Part shown: in pieces, positions 45,014-53,648 of the stretch | Numbering within the stretch: position 1 is the first letter of the stretch | Layout of the letters: each line of letters opens with the position of its first letter | Source: an uncultured Thermoguttaceae bacterium | GTDB taxonomy: Bacteria > Planctomycetota > Planctomycetia > Pirellulales > Thermoguttaceae | Reading direction: 5' to 3' | Length of the DNA stretch: 64,000 nucleotides | Assembly (NCBI GenBank): GCA_937951625.1 | Contig: CALFBP010000053.1 | Span: 31,389-95,388 of the forward strand | Made by a program: the position numbers and the translations under genes | Notes under the pieces: model-generated | Told to the model about the DNA's origin: nothing | Database searches by the model: none | The model's input: the letters and a program-made list of their open reading frames with translations, nothing else

Positions 45014-45059
45014 CAGAACTTCCGTGTCTGAGGGAGAACTGTGCGGGGAAATTCGGCTG

Positions 45060-46619
45060 TCAAACGTGGGATTCAACATATTCCCGGAGACTAGTGATCG
45101 GCACGCATCGTTCCCCGTCGTGGTAGTAGGCCCGGTCTCCACCCCGCTGCACCGCGGCGTCGAGGGCTATTTCCGCCCGGCGAAGCAGCGAAATCGTGTC
45201 ATCATGCTCCGCCACTTGGGCCACGGCGAGGCTGATGGTCCGTCGTCCCTGGCCGGCGGTGGAGGCGGTGGCCGCCAGCGGGAACGTCTCGTGAAGCCGC
45301 GCGGCGATCTGAATCGCATCGGCAATGTCAGCCGAGGGCAGTAGCAAGGCGACGCAGCCGGGGGCGTAATAGGCGAGCATATCCATTTCTCGCACTGTGG
45401 CCACGAAATGCTGGGTCAGCGCGAAGGTGGCGGTATCGCGTTGATCCGTCAGTAGGCGGTGATCGACATGGTTCTGCGGATCGATGGCGGCCAACAAGAC
45501 GGAAAACGCCGGCCCACCCCGTTTCCATTCAGCGATCCGCGCACGCACGTGTTGGCAAAAAACCGTCCGGCTGGGAAGCTCATAGAGTGCCCGACGCGCC
45601 TCACGAAGGACGGCCTCGTTCTCGGGCCCCGGCTCCTCTTCAAAAACGGGCTCCGGCGTTCCCAAGCGACGCGGGGAGGGCTCGGCGGCGGGTTCCTCTT
45701 GAACCGCGGCGGGAGGGGCTGAATCCACAGGTTCGACACGTCGAATCCCTCGGCCGTCATGGGCGTGGACGCAATTACGACCATGTTGCTTTGAGGCGTA
45801 CAAGGCCTTGTCGGCCCGCGCAACCAGCGCCGCTTCGCTCTCGTCGACCGAGGCCTCGGCGACTCCCAGACTTACGGTGACCTGGAGGTCCTTTCCGCCA
45901 TAGCGAAAGTGCGCTTGCTCCACCGCCTGCCTCAAACGCGAGGCCCCTTGGCACGCCTCGTTAAGGTCCGTGCCCGGCATAATGACCGCGAATTCCTCGC
46001 CGCCATAACGGGCGACCATGTCCATTTCCCGCATCGTCTGCCGGAACAGCTTGGCCAGGCTTCGCAACACCTCGTCCCCGGCCTGATGTCCATGCAGGTC
46101 GTTGAACCTCTTGAAATGATCCACGTCGGCCATGACAAGCGAAAAGGCGCGGCCGTGGCGACGCAATTCGGCGACGCGTCGGGCAAGCTCGTCATCGAAT
46201 GCTCGGCGATTGGCCAGAAGCGTCAGCGCGTCGGTTCGGGCTTCGGCCGCATGGAGTTCGATCTGTTGGGCTTGCTCGCGGAGTCGAATCTCGGTCGTGG
46301 CCAACTTTTCCCGCATCCGCTCGTTCGCCTCCACCAGATCGGTCACCACGGCCACGATCTCGCTCGGCTCCCGATCGACCGACGCCGTCAACTGTTCGTT
46401 GATCTCCTCCACCTGACTGCTATGCTCACCGACGTCGATGGCCATGCGCACCGCCACGTCTCTGAGCCGGCCAAGCACCTCGGCGGCGTGCTGGGCCTTG
46501 CTTTGGGCTAATTCTTCCGCCAAGCGTTGGGCTCGACGCCGCAACAAAAGCCAAGCCATGCCCCCACCAAGAAGGGCACTGCCAAAACCATACAAAAAAT
46601 CGACGATCAGTGGATTCAT
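45060..46619 (-). CDS. Membrane-anchored tandem GGDEF protein (active cyclase plus degenerate receptor-like domain)
   Basis: 519 aa from the ATG at 46619. A TTG at 46718 would add 33 residues but the membrane helix starts right after the chosen start (residues 8-27). A coiled coil covers about residues 30-125. The first GGDEF domain (125-290) has intact GGEEF at 206-210 and the RxxD inhibitory site at 197-200, so it should make c-di-GMP. A Pro/Glu-rich linker (295-335) leads to a second GGDEF-like domain (337-505) in which the catalytic motif is APGCV (419-423) but the RxxD (410-413) is kept. The second domain may sense c-di-GMP. Confidence 0.92.
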   Translation of the reverse strand: MNPLIVDFLYGFGSALLGGGMAWLLLRRRAQRLAEELAQSKAQHAAEVLGRLRDVAVRMAIDVGEHSSQVEEINEQLTASVDREPSEIVAVVTDLVEANERMREKLATTEIRLREQAQQIELHAAEARTDALTLLANRRAFDDELARRVAELRRHGRAFSLVMADVDHFKRFNDLHGHQAGDEVLRSLAKLFRQTMREMDMVARYGGEEFAVIMPGTDLNEACQGASRLRQAVEQAHFRYGGKDLQVTVSLGVAEASVDESEAALVARADKALYASKQHGRNCVHAHDGRGIRRVEPVDSAPPAAVQEEPAAEPSPRRLGTPEPVFEEEPGPENEAVLREARRALYELPSRTVFCQHVRARIAEWKRGGPAFSVLLAAIDPQNHVDHRLLTDQRDTATFALTQHFVATVREMDMLAYYAPGCVALLLPSADIADAIQIAARLHETFPLAATASTAGQGRRTISLAVAQVAEHDDTISLLRRAEIALDAAVQRGGDRAYYHDGERCVPITSLREYVESHV

Positions 46620-47176
46620 TTTGGGGAGATCGTGTGGTGCAACTTGAAAGGCAACGACGAACGAGAACGCAAGAGGCGCTTTCTCAAAACCGATAGCGTA
46701 CAGCTCCTCCAAAGTCAATCAAATCAACGACCTCCAACCAAGGCCCGCCGTCCCCCGGCCGCGGTTGGGCCGTGCTTGACCTCAATAGTGACCGAGCAAT
46801 CTACCTTTTACACCAAATATTACTTAGACCCTGTGATGTATTTCGGCGGAGTTCCGCTCAGTTTGCCCTACCATAGGGTTATTTCATGTCCCCTAGAAAA
46901 GTCGTTGAGCTCCCCATCAGCGTGAGGAGTGCTTGCAAAACGTGAGCGCAACGCGACGGTGTGCCAACTGTTTAACTATAGGACGCCATCACAACGTGGG
47001 GATTCAAGGAGTTGAAGGGTTGGGTCCCTCGGTAAGACATCCCATCAGCAACCCAAAAAGTCGCTATGGCCCTCGGTCGGCACGTTCAGAAACCGGCTTG
47101 AATTCGGAAAGTCCCCGTGCGAGGATACCGGACAATCGTTAGTTCGTGTATCCCTTTTCAGGAGGTCATAGGCGCC
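46620..47176. other. Divergent intergenic region, GGDEF protein/cupin
   Basis: About 557 bases. It includes an AT-rich stretch near 46800-46890 and a small CCCTA-CCA-TAGGG hairpin near 46867. No gene recognised; short frames here lack any supporting feature. Confidence 0.5.
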
Positions 47177-47533
47177 ATGGCCAAGCCACGTTGGATTGTC
47201 GTGGATTTCGACCGCATCCCGGCAGTTGGCTGCCCGTGCGGAACCTCGCAACGGGCCTTGATGGATGCGGCCGAGTTTCCAGGCACGATTCACCGCACCC
47301 AAATCGGGGAGGGGGCCCAGCCTCACTTCCACCGCCGTTTGACGGAGACCTACTTCATCCTCCATTGCGGCCCTGACGCGGCGTTGGAGCTCGACGGCCA
47401 GCGAGTGCCCGTCCGCCCGGGAATGTGCGTGGTCATTCCTCCCAACGTGGTCCATCGCGCGCTTTCGCCGATGACAATCCTGAATATCGTCTTTCCTAAG
47501 TTCGATCCCAGCGACGAAGTGATCATTGCGTAG
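47177..47533 (+). CDS. Small cupin-domain protein
   Basis: 118 aa. A single cupin barrel: QPHFHRRLTETYFILHCGPDAAL supplies two His and a Glu typical of metal-binding cupin motif 1, and GMCVVIPPNVVHRA supplies the motif 2 His. The start at 47177 has AGGAGG upstream. It resembles sugar or sensor cupins of unknown substrate. It is convergent with leuA. Confidence 0.88.
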   Translation: MAKPRWIVVDFDRIPAVGCPCGTSQRALMDAAEFPGTIHRTQIGEGAQPHFHRRLTETYFILHCGPDAALELDGQRVPVRPGMCVVIPPNVVHRALSPMTILNIVFPKFDPSDEVIIA

Positions 47534-47675
47534 GGCATCGAGATCGCGCTGGGAAAATCCCGGTCGCCGAATCGCGCTGGACGCCCAAATAGCTGACGGC
47601 GCATCGGGGGCGCGCCACGTTCGGGACGGCACGTAAGCAGATAGGCTGCCCCGGCCCAAGAATTTCAAACTGGCG

Positions 47676-49214
47676 TCAGGACAGGCCCTTGGCGGCGGCG
47701 ATGCGGTTGATCGCGCTGAGGAAGGCCTTGGCAGCGGCTTCCACGCTATCGGTCGAGACGCCGCGCCCGCGATACAACTGACCGCGATGCTCCAACTGCA
47801 CCACCACCTCGCCCAAGGCATCCTTGCCGACAGTGACGCTGTGGACACGAAAATCGTTGCAAGTCGTGGAAATGCCGGTCAACTGCTCAATGGCGAGAAA
47901 AATCGCATCGATCGGCCCATCGCCGGCAGCGACTTGTGTCGTAAGTTTCTCTTCGCCGCGGCGGAGCGTCAATTTCACCTCCGGAGTCTTACCGGTGGCG
48001 AGGCTTAGTTCGTAGCGGTCGAGGTGAAACAGTTCGGAGACCACGTGGAGTTGCTGGTCGATGAGGATCGCGATGTCGGCGTCGTAGATTTCCTTTTTCT
48101 TGTCCGCCAAGAGTTTGAACTGCTCGAAAACCTGATTGAGTTGTTCGCTGGTGAGGTTGTAGCCTAGGGCCTTGGCGCGATCGGCCAACGCCGCTCGGCC
48201 ACTGTGCTTGCCAAGCACGAGATCGCTTTTGGTCAGGCCCACGTCCTCGGGCCGCATGATCTCGTAGGTCAGCGGTTGCTTAAGAATGCCGTCCTGATGG
48301 ATCCCGGCTTCATGGGCAAAGGCGTTCTGTCCGACGATGGCCTTGTTGCGTTGGACGCTGAGCCCGGTGATCCCCGCCACCAGCCGGCTGGTAGGGACGA
48401 TCCGTTGGGTCACCACACCGGTGCTGGCATGGTAATAGTCGTGGCGCACCCGCAAGGCCATGACGATTTCCTCGAGCGAGCAGTTGCCCGCCCGCTCCCC
48501 AATCCCGTTGATCGTGCATTCCACCTGTCCCGCCCCGTTTTCGACCGCGGCCAGGCTGTTGGCCACGGCCAACCCCAAGTCGTTATGGCAATGGACGCTG
48601 ATCACCGCCCGATCGATATTGGGGACCCGCTCGCGGAGTACGCGGATCAAGTTGCCCATGTGGGCCGGGGTGGCATAGCCGACCGTGTCGGGGATGTTCA
48701 CGGTGGTGGCGCCAGCGGCAATCGCCGCCTCGACCACCTCGCAGAGGAAATCGACCTCGGTGCGGGCGGCGTCCTCAGGCGAGAACTCCACGTCGGGGCA
48801 GTAACCCACGGCACGCTTCACACTCGCCACCGCCTGACGCACGATGTCTTCCTTGCTCATCTTGAGCTTGTACTCGCGGTGAATCGCGCTGGTGGCCAGG
48901 AAGACGTGGATACGCGGACGTTCAGCGTAACGAAGCGCCTCCCAGGCCCGGTCGATGTCCGCATCGCGGCATCGGGCCAAGCCGCAGATCACCGGGCCTC
49001 GAATCGTCTGGGAAATTTGCCGAACCGCCTCGAAGTCGCCGGGCGACGCGATGGGAAAGCCTGCCTCGATGACATCCACTCCGAGATGGGCAAGCGCCTG
49101 GGCAATCTCCAGTTTTTCCTGGAGGTTCATGCTCGCCCCGGGCGATTGCTCGCCATCGCGGAGCGTGGTATCGAAAATCACGATGCGTCTGGAACTGGTG
49201 GATAGCGCCGTCAT
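47676..49214 (-). CDS. leuA: 2-Isopropylmalate synthase
   Basis: 512 aa. The first committed step of leucine synthesis, joining acetyl-CoA and 2-ketoisovalerate. The TIM barrel opens IFDTTLRDGEQSPG and has metal-binding HCHNDLGLAVANS. The C-terminal 120 residues are the LeuA allosteric domain (VTVGKDALGEVVVQL), which binds leucine, so feedback inhibition is expected. I use the ATG at 49214 because GAGG then lies eight bases upstream; the ATG at 49220 would leave only two. Two hairpins lie upstream in the leader. Confidence 0.97.
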   Translation of the reverse strand: MTALSTSSRRIVIFDTTLRDGEQSPGASMNLQEKLEIAQALAHLGVDVIEAGFPIASPGDFEAVRQISQTIRGPVICGLARCRDADIDRAWEALRYAERPRIHVFLATSAIHREYKLKMSKEDIVRQAVASVKRAVGYCPDVEFSPEDAARTEVDFLCEVVEAAIAAGATTVNIPDTVGYATPAHMGNLIRVLRERVPNIDRAVISVHCHNDLGLAVANSLAAVENGAGQVECTINGIGERAGNCSLEEIVMALRVRHDYYHASTGVVTQRIVPTSRLVAGITGLSVQRNKAIVGQNAFAHEAGIHQDGILKQPLTYEIMRPEDVGLTKSDLVLGKHSGRAALADRAKALGYNLTSEQLNQVFEQFKLLADKKKEIYDADIAILIDQQLHVVSELFHLDRYELSLATGKTPEVKLTLRRGEEKLTTQVAAGDGPIDAIFLAIEQLTGISTTCNDFRVHSVTVGKDALGEVVVQLEHRGQLYRGRGVSTDSVEAAAKAFLSAINRIAAAKGLS

Positions 49215-50171
49215 GGGCATAGCCTCGGATCAGGGGGTTTACGGCCATCAGGCCGGGAATCTGACTAAAGACCAATCGACTGCCGACCCTTGGTCGGCCC
49301 GGGCAACACCAACCGCGCCCTCGTCGGCCTGCTCCAGCGACCGTTATTCGTAGACCCCATTTCCACCAGTTCCAAGACTGCTCCCATTTGAAAACAGCCG
49401 TTTTTTTCCCCTTGTTCAAGGGCGGTCAAGAATTCGGCTCTCGCCCCCAACCCGCTTTAACTTCGGCGACATACCTACATGAGCAGCATTCCACGCGGCG
49501 CAAGCCCCGCCTCACCGCCAAAAAACCATTCTGCCTGCAATCCTCAAATTCCCCTCCGAAAACTTTACTCACCCCCCTGAATAGGAGTATTCGATGAATC
49601 TAGGAAATCGGCTGGGTTTCTGATGGGAGGTCCGTCGAAGTTTATTCGGGCCGGGGTCCAGTCGTCAAGGCGATGCAGTAAAAGATGGAGTTGCACGGAT
49701 TTGCAAGGGGCTTCATCCGACCAACCTTGTGCCGATGCCGGCGATCCCAGTGAGCAGGGTGTTGCGTAGGCACGGGGGGCGGTAGGAACGGACGAAAAAA
49801 GGGAAAACCGAACCCCTCTTGGAGATATAACCGAATGTTGTGTACCGGATATGAAAAGGGCGGCGTGCTTTGGGACAAATGTATGAACCCCCTCATGCCA
49901 AGGAGTACGCCACCGTGGATGAGACTACCATTGATCGATTCATTGTTCCAGCCCCTACAAGCCCGCATCCAGGCCGATTTGGCTTGAATGCCACTCGTCC
50001 ACTCGTTCGCCGGATTCGGCCCCTGGTGCGGATTGGCCGGAATGCATCTTTGGCCAGCAGGCAGCTCAACGGAAAACTCTCATTCGATTCAGACCATTAA
50101 GATTTTTCGCAACCCCTTGTGTCTCCGCGATTTACCGCAACAACTCGCCCGAAAGGCAGAAGTTTTTCGGC
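49215..50171. other. Long gene-poor region upstream of leuA
   Basis: About 957 bases with no recognised gene. The leuA leader with two hairpins lies at the low end. An eight-codon frame with an ideal AGGAG (ATG at 49593, plus strand) encodes MNLGNRLGF and leads to nothing on that strand. Several 60- to 110-codon frames overlap one another and match no family. Confidence 0.6.
49242..49298 (-). promoter_or_regulatory. leuA leader hairpins
   Basis: Two short perfect stems upstream of leuA: CGGCC-ATCA-GGCCG (49242-49255) and GCCGACC-CTT-GGTCGGC (49282-49298). They lie about 30 and 70 bases before the start. No T-run follows and no Leu-rich leader peptide is evident, so they could be leader folds instead of a classical attenuator. 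Confidence 0.4.
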
Positions 50172-51470
50172 TCACGTAGGAGGTAACGGACAGGGTATTT
50201 CTTCTGGCAAACGGCCGTCTAGTGCGGCTGCGGCAGCGACGCGGCCGGCTGCCTCGCCCATGGCTGCGGCGTTGCCGGTCACGCGGTAGCTGGAATGGGC
50301 CAGAAAGTCCCCGCTGATGCACCGCCCGGCCATCATCATTCCGCGAACGTCCTTGGCGATCAGCGCTCGCAGCGGGATGTCGTAGGCCTTGGCTTTGAAG
50401 GCGGCCTTTTCGATCCCTTTTTCGCGCTTGGGGTCAAGCGCATGCACATCGACGGGGAATGTCACCCGGCATACGGCGTCGCGATGTCTGCGGCCCGCTT
50501 GCAGGTCCTCGGCGGTGATTTCATAGAGGCCGACGATCCGCCGCCCCTCGCGCACGCCGATCTGCTCGGCCGTTGCGACAAGCCGGAGGTTCTTCCAGAC
50601 GCCGCCCAGGGACCGCAATCCGTGAATCAGACGATGCAGCTCCGCGCGTGCCCGAAGCGTTGCCGTGGTGACGTCGCGGGCATTGGTGCCCCGTACACCG
50701 TATTCGTGGTTCGCCATGAGAAGAAACAGGTCATCGCGCACATGGAATAGCGAAGGCTTGGCATAGGAAGGCGAATGGCCGCCCTTTTCCATCTCCAAGC
50801 GGAGGCGGTCTTTGGGGCCTGCCCAATCGTCGCCGGGCTGTCGGTAGTAAGGGCGAACGTCGCTCGGCGTCAGTCCCGTCACAAGGCAGATCATGGACAT
50901 CGGCTGGCCAAGGCCTGTCTGCGGCTCCCCAAACGCGAAGCGGCACCCCGACAGCGCCCCCAAGTCCCCATCGCCCGTGCAGTCGATAAAAACCTTACCT
51001 GCGAACGCCTCTCGTCCGGACTTGGATTCGGCGATGACATGGGTCAGGCGATGTTGGCTAGCTCGGTCCACTACCGCGCCGCAGACCCGGGTATGATACT
51101 GGATCAGCACCGTGGCCTCCTGGCACATTTGCTCCAAAACGATCTTGACGACCTCAGGATCGCAACAGGTGGCGAGTGCGGCGGGTTTGCCGGATGCCTG
51201 AGACTCGAATTGGGCGATCCGCTCCAAGATTTCGCGGAGGATGCCCTGCTTGTTGTTCGTGTCGAGCAGATAAGCCAAAAGCCCTGCCGTCCAGATTCCG
51301 CCCAGGCAACCGTGGGCTTCCAGGAGGAGCGTTTTTGCCCCCCTGCGTGCCGCGGCGATCGCCGCCGTAACGCCCGCCGGCCCGCCGCCGCAAACCACCA
51401 CGTCGGCCTCGGCGGCGACCGGAGTGGTTCGGGCCGGTTCCTCGATCGCCTTTCCGCTTGGCGCGACCAA
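50172..51470 (-). CDS. FAD-dependent oxidoreductase, mature part
   Basis: 432 aa from a TTG at 51470. The dinucleotide-binding loop is VVCGGGPAGVTAAIAAARRG, followed by the FAD-contacting LLLEAHGCLGGIWTAG. The protein matches FAD oxidoreductases common in planctomycete catabolic clusters (IDCTGDGDLGALSGC, GRCISGDFLAHSSYR). It probably oxidises a sugar or polyol. The TTG has no ribosome site. A Tat signal with a good ribosome site lies directly upstream in the same frame but is separated by a TGA at 51483-51485, so this gene may be a pseudogene or the TGA a sequence error. Confidence 0.75.
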   Translation of the reverse strand: MVAPSGKAIEEPARTTPVAAEADVVVCGGGPAGVTAAIAAARRGAKTLLLEAHGCLGGIWTAGLLAYLLDTNNKQGILREILERIAQFESQASGKPAALATCCDPEVVKIVLEQMCQEATVLIQYHTRVCGAVVDRASQHRLTHVIAESKSGREAFAGKVFIDCTGDGDLGALSGCRFAFGEPQTGLGQPMSMICLVTGLTPSDVRPYYRQPGDDWAGPKDRLRLEMEKGGHSPSYAKPSLFHVRDDLFLLMANHEYGVRGTNARDVTTATLRARAELHRLIHGLRSLGGVWKNLRLVATAEQIGVREGRRIVGLYEITAEDLQAGRRHRDAVCRVTFPVDVHALDPKREKGIEKAAFKAKAYDIPLRALIAKDVRGMMMAGRCISGDFLAHSSYRVTGNAAAMGEAAGRVAAAAALDGRLPEEIPCPLPPT

Positions 51471-51482
51471 CGGTGGACTTGA

Positions 51483-51551
51483 TCAGGTGGTAGAAGCCAC
51501 GGGCAACGTCGCTGCCCAGCCTGCCAGGGAAACAAAACGACGTCGATGCAT
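51483..51551 (-). pseudogene. Detached Tat signal peptide of the FAD oxidoreductase
   Basis: From the ATG at 51551 (AGGAG upstream) the frame encodes MHRRRFVSLAGWAATLPVA then STT and a TGA at 51483-51485. The frame continues without other stops into the FAD oxidoreductase. This is a typical Tat signal, so the intact gene would be 50172-51551 (about 459 aa) if the TGA were a sense codon. Confidence 0.7.
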
Positions 51552-51769
51552 CCGAGGATCTCCTCGTGGAGGTCTAGGGGGCCAATCGCCGCGAGCCGCG
51601 GGAACTAATCTTAACTCGACGTCGGACCTTGCGAAACAAACTGACGAAGACGCGGCACAGCCCAGCGATGCCTTCAGCGGCAACCAAAAGGCGGGCAAGC
51701 CGTCATGTGGGACTACCGCATTGGCGTGGAAAAGATTATAATCCTCTTTGTCGTGGGTTCCCTGAAGAT

Positions 51770-51813
51770 GCGTTTCCTTGAGACGCTTTCCTTAAGGGGC
51801 GTTCTTTGAGAGG
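51770..51813 (+). repeat. Three degenerate tandem units
   Basis: GCGTTTCCTTGAGA (51770-51783), CGCTTTCCTTAAGG (51784-51797) and GCGTTCTTTGAGAGG (51799-51813) resemble each other at about 15-base spacing. They may be binding sites or chance. Confidence 0.3.
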
Positions 51814-51853
51814 CTTTGTCGCGACTTGTAGCGGCCTATGGCGTCTAGAAGAG

Positions 51854-51890
51854 GAGGTCCGACCATTCGCCGGGCAAGATGGTGGACCTC
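51854..51890 (+). repeat. Strong stem-loop upstream of tRNA-Arg
   Basis: GAGGTCC plus ACCAT (51854-51866, one bulged G) pairs with ATGGT plus GGACCTC (51879-51890), giving 12 pairs with a 12-base loop. It lies 58 bases before the tRNA. It could be a terminator for upstream transcription or a small RNA. Confidence 0.5.
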
Positions 51891-51948
51891 TAATGGATGT
51901 GTGCTTTTAGAAGTGTCGCCGAAAGACTTTTTTGAATGGTGACGTCTC

Positions 51949-52022
51949 GTCCCCGTAGCTCAATCGGATAGAGCGTCGGCCTCCGGAGCCGAAGGTTACA
52001 GGTTCGAATCCTGTCGGGGATA
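51949..52022 (+). tRNA. tRNA-Arg (anticodon CCG)
   Basis: 74 bases fold into a full cloverleaf. The acceptor GTCCCCG pairs with CGGGGAT (one G-T end pair) and the discriminator is A. The D stem is GCTC/GAGC, the anticodon stem TCGGC/GCCGA with loop CTCCGGA (anticodon CCG), and the T stem ACAGG/CCTGT with TTCGAAT. CCA is not encoded. It reads CGG codons. Confidence 0.97.
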
Positions 52023-52217
52023 TTGATGTAAACCTTTGTAAAGCTTGGAATTACGACAAGCCGATCAACGGCAACAGAAGCTCGCAAAGGCCCGTGTCTA
52101 AGAAGTTGGCTGCTCGTCGATGAAAAAAATGGCCCCGCGCTGGGGCTACGACACAGGGCCGAAAAGCGGAGCTTTTGGCTCGTCATTGTGTTTCACCCGG
52201 CCTCTAGCTGGGCGGTT

Positions 52218-52239
52218 CGCCATGCCTGGCTGCATGGCG
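52218..52239. repeat. Perfect 8-bp hairpin
   Basis: CGCCATGC-CTGGCT-GCATGGCG with a six-base loop, extendable by two wobble pairs. No T-run on either side. Confidence 0.4.
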
Positions 52240-52430
52240 GGGTAAACGGCGTGGGGGGGCCTGCTGTTGTTCCGGCAAGCCGTTCCCCCAGCCTTGGTTA
52301 TCCCGCCAAAACGAGACTGTGGTGGCCCGATTCGGCATTAAGACTGATCCGCCTTCAGCAGTGCTGCTTGCCTAGTGTCTTGGGTCAGGCGGGCCGCGCA
52401 GGCATGACTACTGCTGGACAGGCCAGCCAT

Positions 52431-52449
52431 GGCGACCGACAGTGTCGCC
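52431..52449 (-). terminator. Hairpin about 30 bases after mqnE
   Basis: GGCGAC (52431-52436) and GTCGCC (52444-52449) with a seven-base loop. No T-run, so a weak or factor-dependent terminator at best. Confidence 0.3.
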
Positions 52450-52478
52450 TGGGTGCATTCGGGCGTGGAAACTTCGGG

Positions 52479-53648
52479 TTAGGAGGAGGCAGCGTCCAGC
52501 CCAACCACGCCCCCGCGCCGCCGTTGCACGCGGCGGTACAGGGTGTCGCGTTCGACAGGCTCGAAGCCGGCCTCACGGATCAGGGCTTCGAGTTCCTCCA
52601 CGGTAAGCGATTCGGGTTCCTTCGAGCCGGCCTCGTGATGGATCTTCTCGTGGCGGACCGTTCCGTCGAGGTCATCAGCGCCGTAGCAGAGGGCGATCTG
52701 CGCCGTGGCGACGCCGAGCGAGATCCAATAGGCCTTGATGTGGTCGAAATTGTCCAGCAGTAAGCGGCTCACGGCGATGGTCCGCAAGTCGTCCATCGCG
52801 GTAGGCGGACGGGGAACCCGATGCGCCAATTGCGTGCCCTCGGGATGGAAGGCCAGGGGGATGAACGCCTGAAAGCCGGCCGTCTCGTCCTGAAGTTCGC
52901 GGAGGCGAAGCATGTGGTCGACCCGCAAACGGGCCGCGTCTGGTCGTTCCAGGTGGCCGTAGAGCATCGTGGCGTTGGTGCGGAGGCCCAGGACATGAGC
53001 CGTGCGGTGGATGTGCAACCAAGTCTCCGCGTCGACCTTGCGAGGGGCGATCTGGCGGCGGATTTCGGCATCGAACAGTTCGGCCCCTCCGCCGGGCATA
53101 CTGCCCAGGCCCACGCTTTTTAGGTCCTCGAGGATCTCCCGCACGCTCCGCCCGCTCGTTTCGGCGAACCAAGCGATCTCCACAGGGGTCCAGGCCTTCA
53201 AGTGGAGCGAGGGGTAGGCCGCGTGCAGATCAGCCACGATGCTTCGATACCAGGCATAATCCTTGGCCGGATGCAACCCGCCGACAATGTGCAATTCGGT
53301 GGCCCCAGCTTGGACCGCTTCACGTCCGCGGGCGAGGATTTCGTCGCGGGTCATCACGTAGGCATCAGGATCGCCCGGATCGCGGCTGTAGGCGCAGAGC
53401 GGACAGCGATAGACACAGACATTGGTCGGGTTCAGATGCGCGTTGACGTTGTAGAACGCTTGGTTGCCGTGTCTGCGGCGGCGCACCAGGTCGGCCAGAC
53501 GGCCCACCGCGTGAAGGTCGACGTCGGGGCGAAACAGGAATTCGCCCTCCTCGCGGGAAAGCCGCTCGCTCGATTCGACCTTGGCTCGGATGGCCTGAAG
53601 CTGGGACTCGACTGGATCGGACATAGAACAACCTGTCGCTCGGCTCAT
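52479..53648 (-). CDS. mqnE: Aminofutalosine synthase
   Basis: 389 aa (381 from the alternative ATG at 53624). A radical SAM enzyme of the futalosine menaquinone pathway that makes aminodeoxyfutalosine. The cluster motif is CVYRCPLC. HIVGGLHP, LGSMPGGGAE, TNATMLYGH, FIPLAFHPEGT and the late EKIHHEAGS all fit MqnE over its relative MqnC. The ATG at 53648 overlaps the stop of pepP by four bases (ATGA), implying coupling. The rest of the pathway is not in the window. Confidence 0.93.
   Translation of the reverse strand: MSRATGCSMSDPVESQLQAIRAKVESSERLSREEGEFLFRPDVDLHAVGRLADLVRRRRHGNQAFYNVNAHLNPTNVCVYRCPLCAYSRDPGDPDAYVMTRDEILARGREAVQAGATELHIVGGLHPAKDYAWYRSIVADLHAAYPSLHLKAWTPVEIAWFAETSGRSVREILEDLKSVGLGSMPGGGAELFDAEIRRQIAPRKVDAETWLHIHRTAHVLGLRTNATMLYGHLERPDAARLRVDHMLRLRELQDETAGFQAFIPLAFHPEGTQLAHRVPRPPTAMDDLRTIAVSRLLLDNFDHIKAYWISLGVATAQIALCYGADDLDGTVRHEKIHHEAGSKEPESLTVEELEALIREAGFEPVERDTLYRRVQRRRGGVVGLDAASS

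Larger units (their letters stand above)
51552..51948. other. Intergenic region before tRNA-Arg
   Basis: About 400 bases. It holds the palindrome GATTATAATC near 51735, three degenerate 14- to 15-base units (51770-51813), and a strong stem-loop (51854-51890). No gene recognised. Confidence 0.6.
52023..52478. other. Intergenic region between tRNA-Arg and mqnE
   Basis: About 455 bases without a recognised gene. It has an 8-bp hairpin CGCCATGC/GCATGGCG (52218-52239) and a closer one near the mqnE stop (52431-52449). Confidence 0.55.

Noticed and set aside
48204..49205. 333-codon frame opposite leuA
   Set aside because: Antisense shadow of leuA with no domain.
49593..49622. Eight-codon frame MNLGNRLGF with an ideal ribosome site, considered as a leuA leader peptide
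   Set aside because: It is on the opposite strand from leuA and has only two Leu, so it cannot be a leucine attenuator for that gene.
51483..51485. TGA as a selenocysteine codon in the FAD oxidoreductase
   Set aside because: The codon lies at the signal-peptide junction where no catalytic residue is expected, and I see no SECIS-like stem right after it.
51890..52186. 98-codon minus-strand frame containing [20 protein letters not shown]
   Set aside because: This is the well-known artefact of translating the complement of a tRNA gene (tRNA-Arg at 51949-52022).
52188..52763. 191-codon plus-strand frame after tRNA-Arg
   Set aside because: It runs into the antisense of mqnE, has no domain, and its first part overlaps a hairpin-rich spacer.
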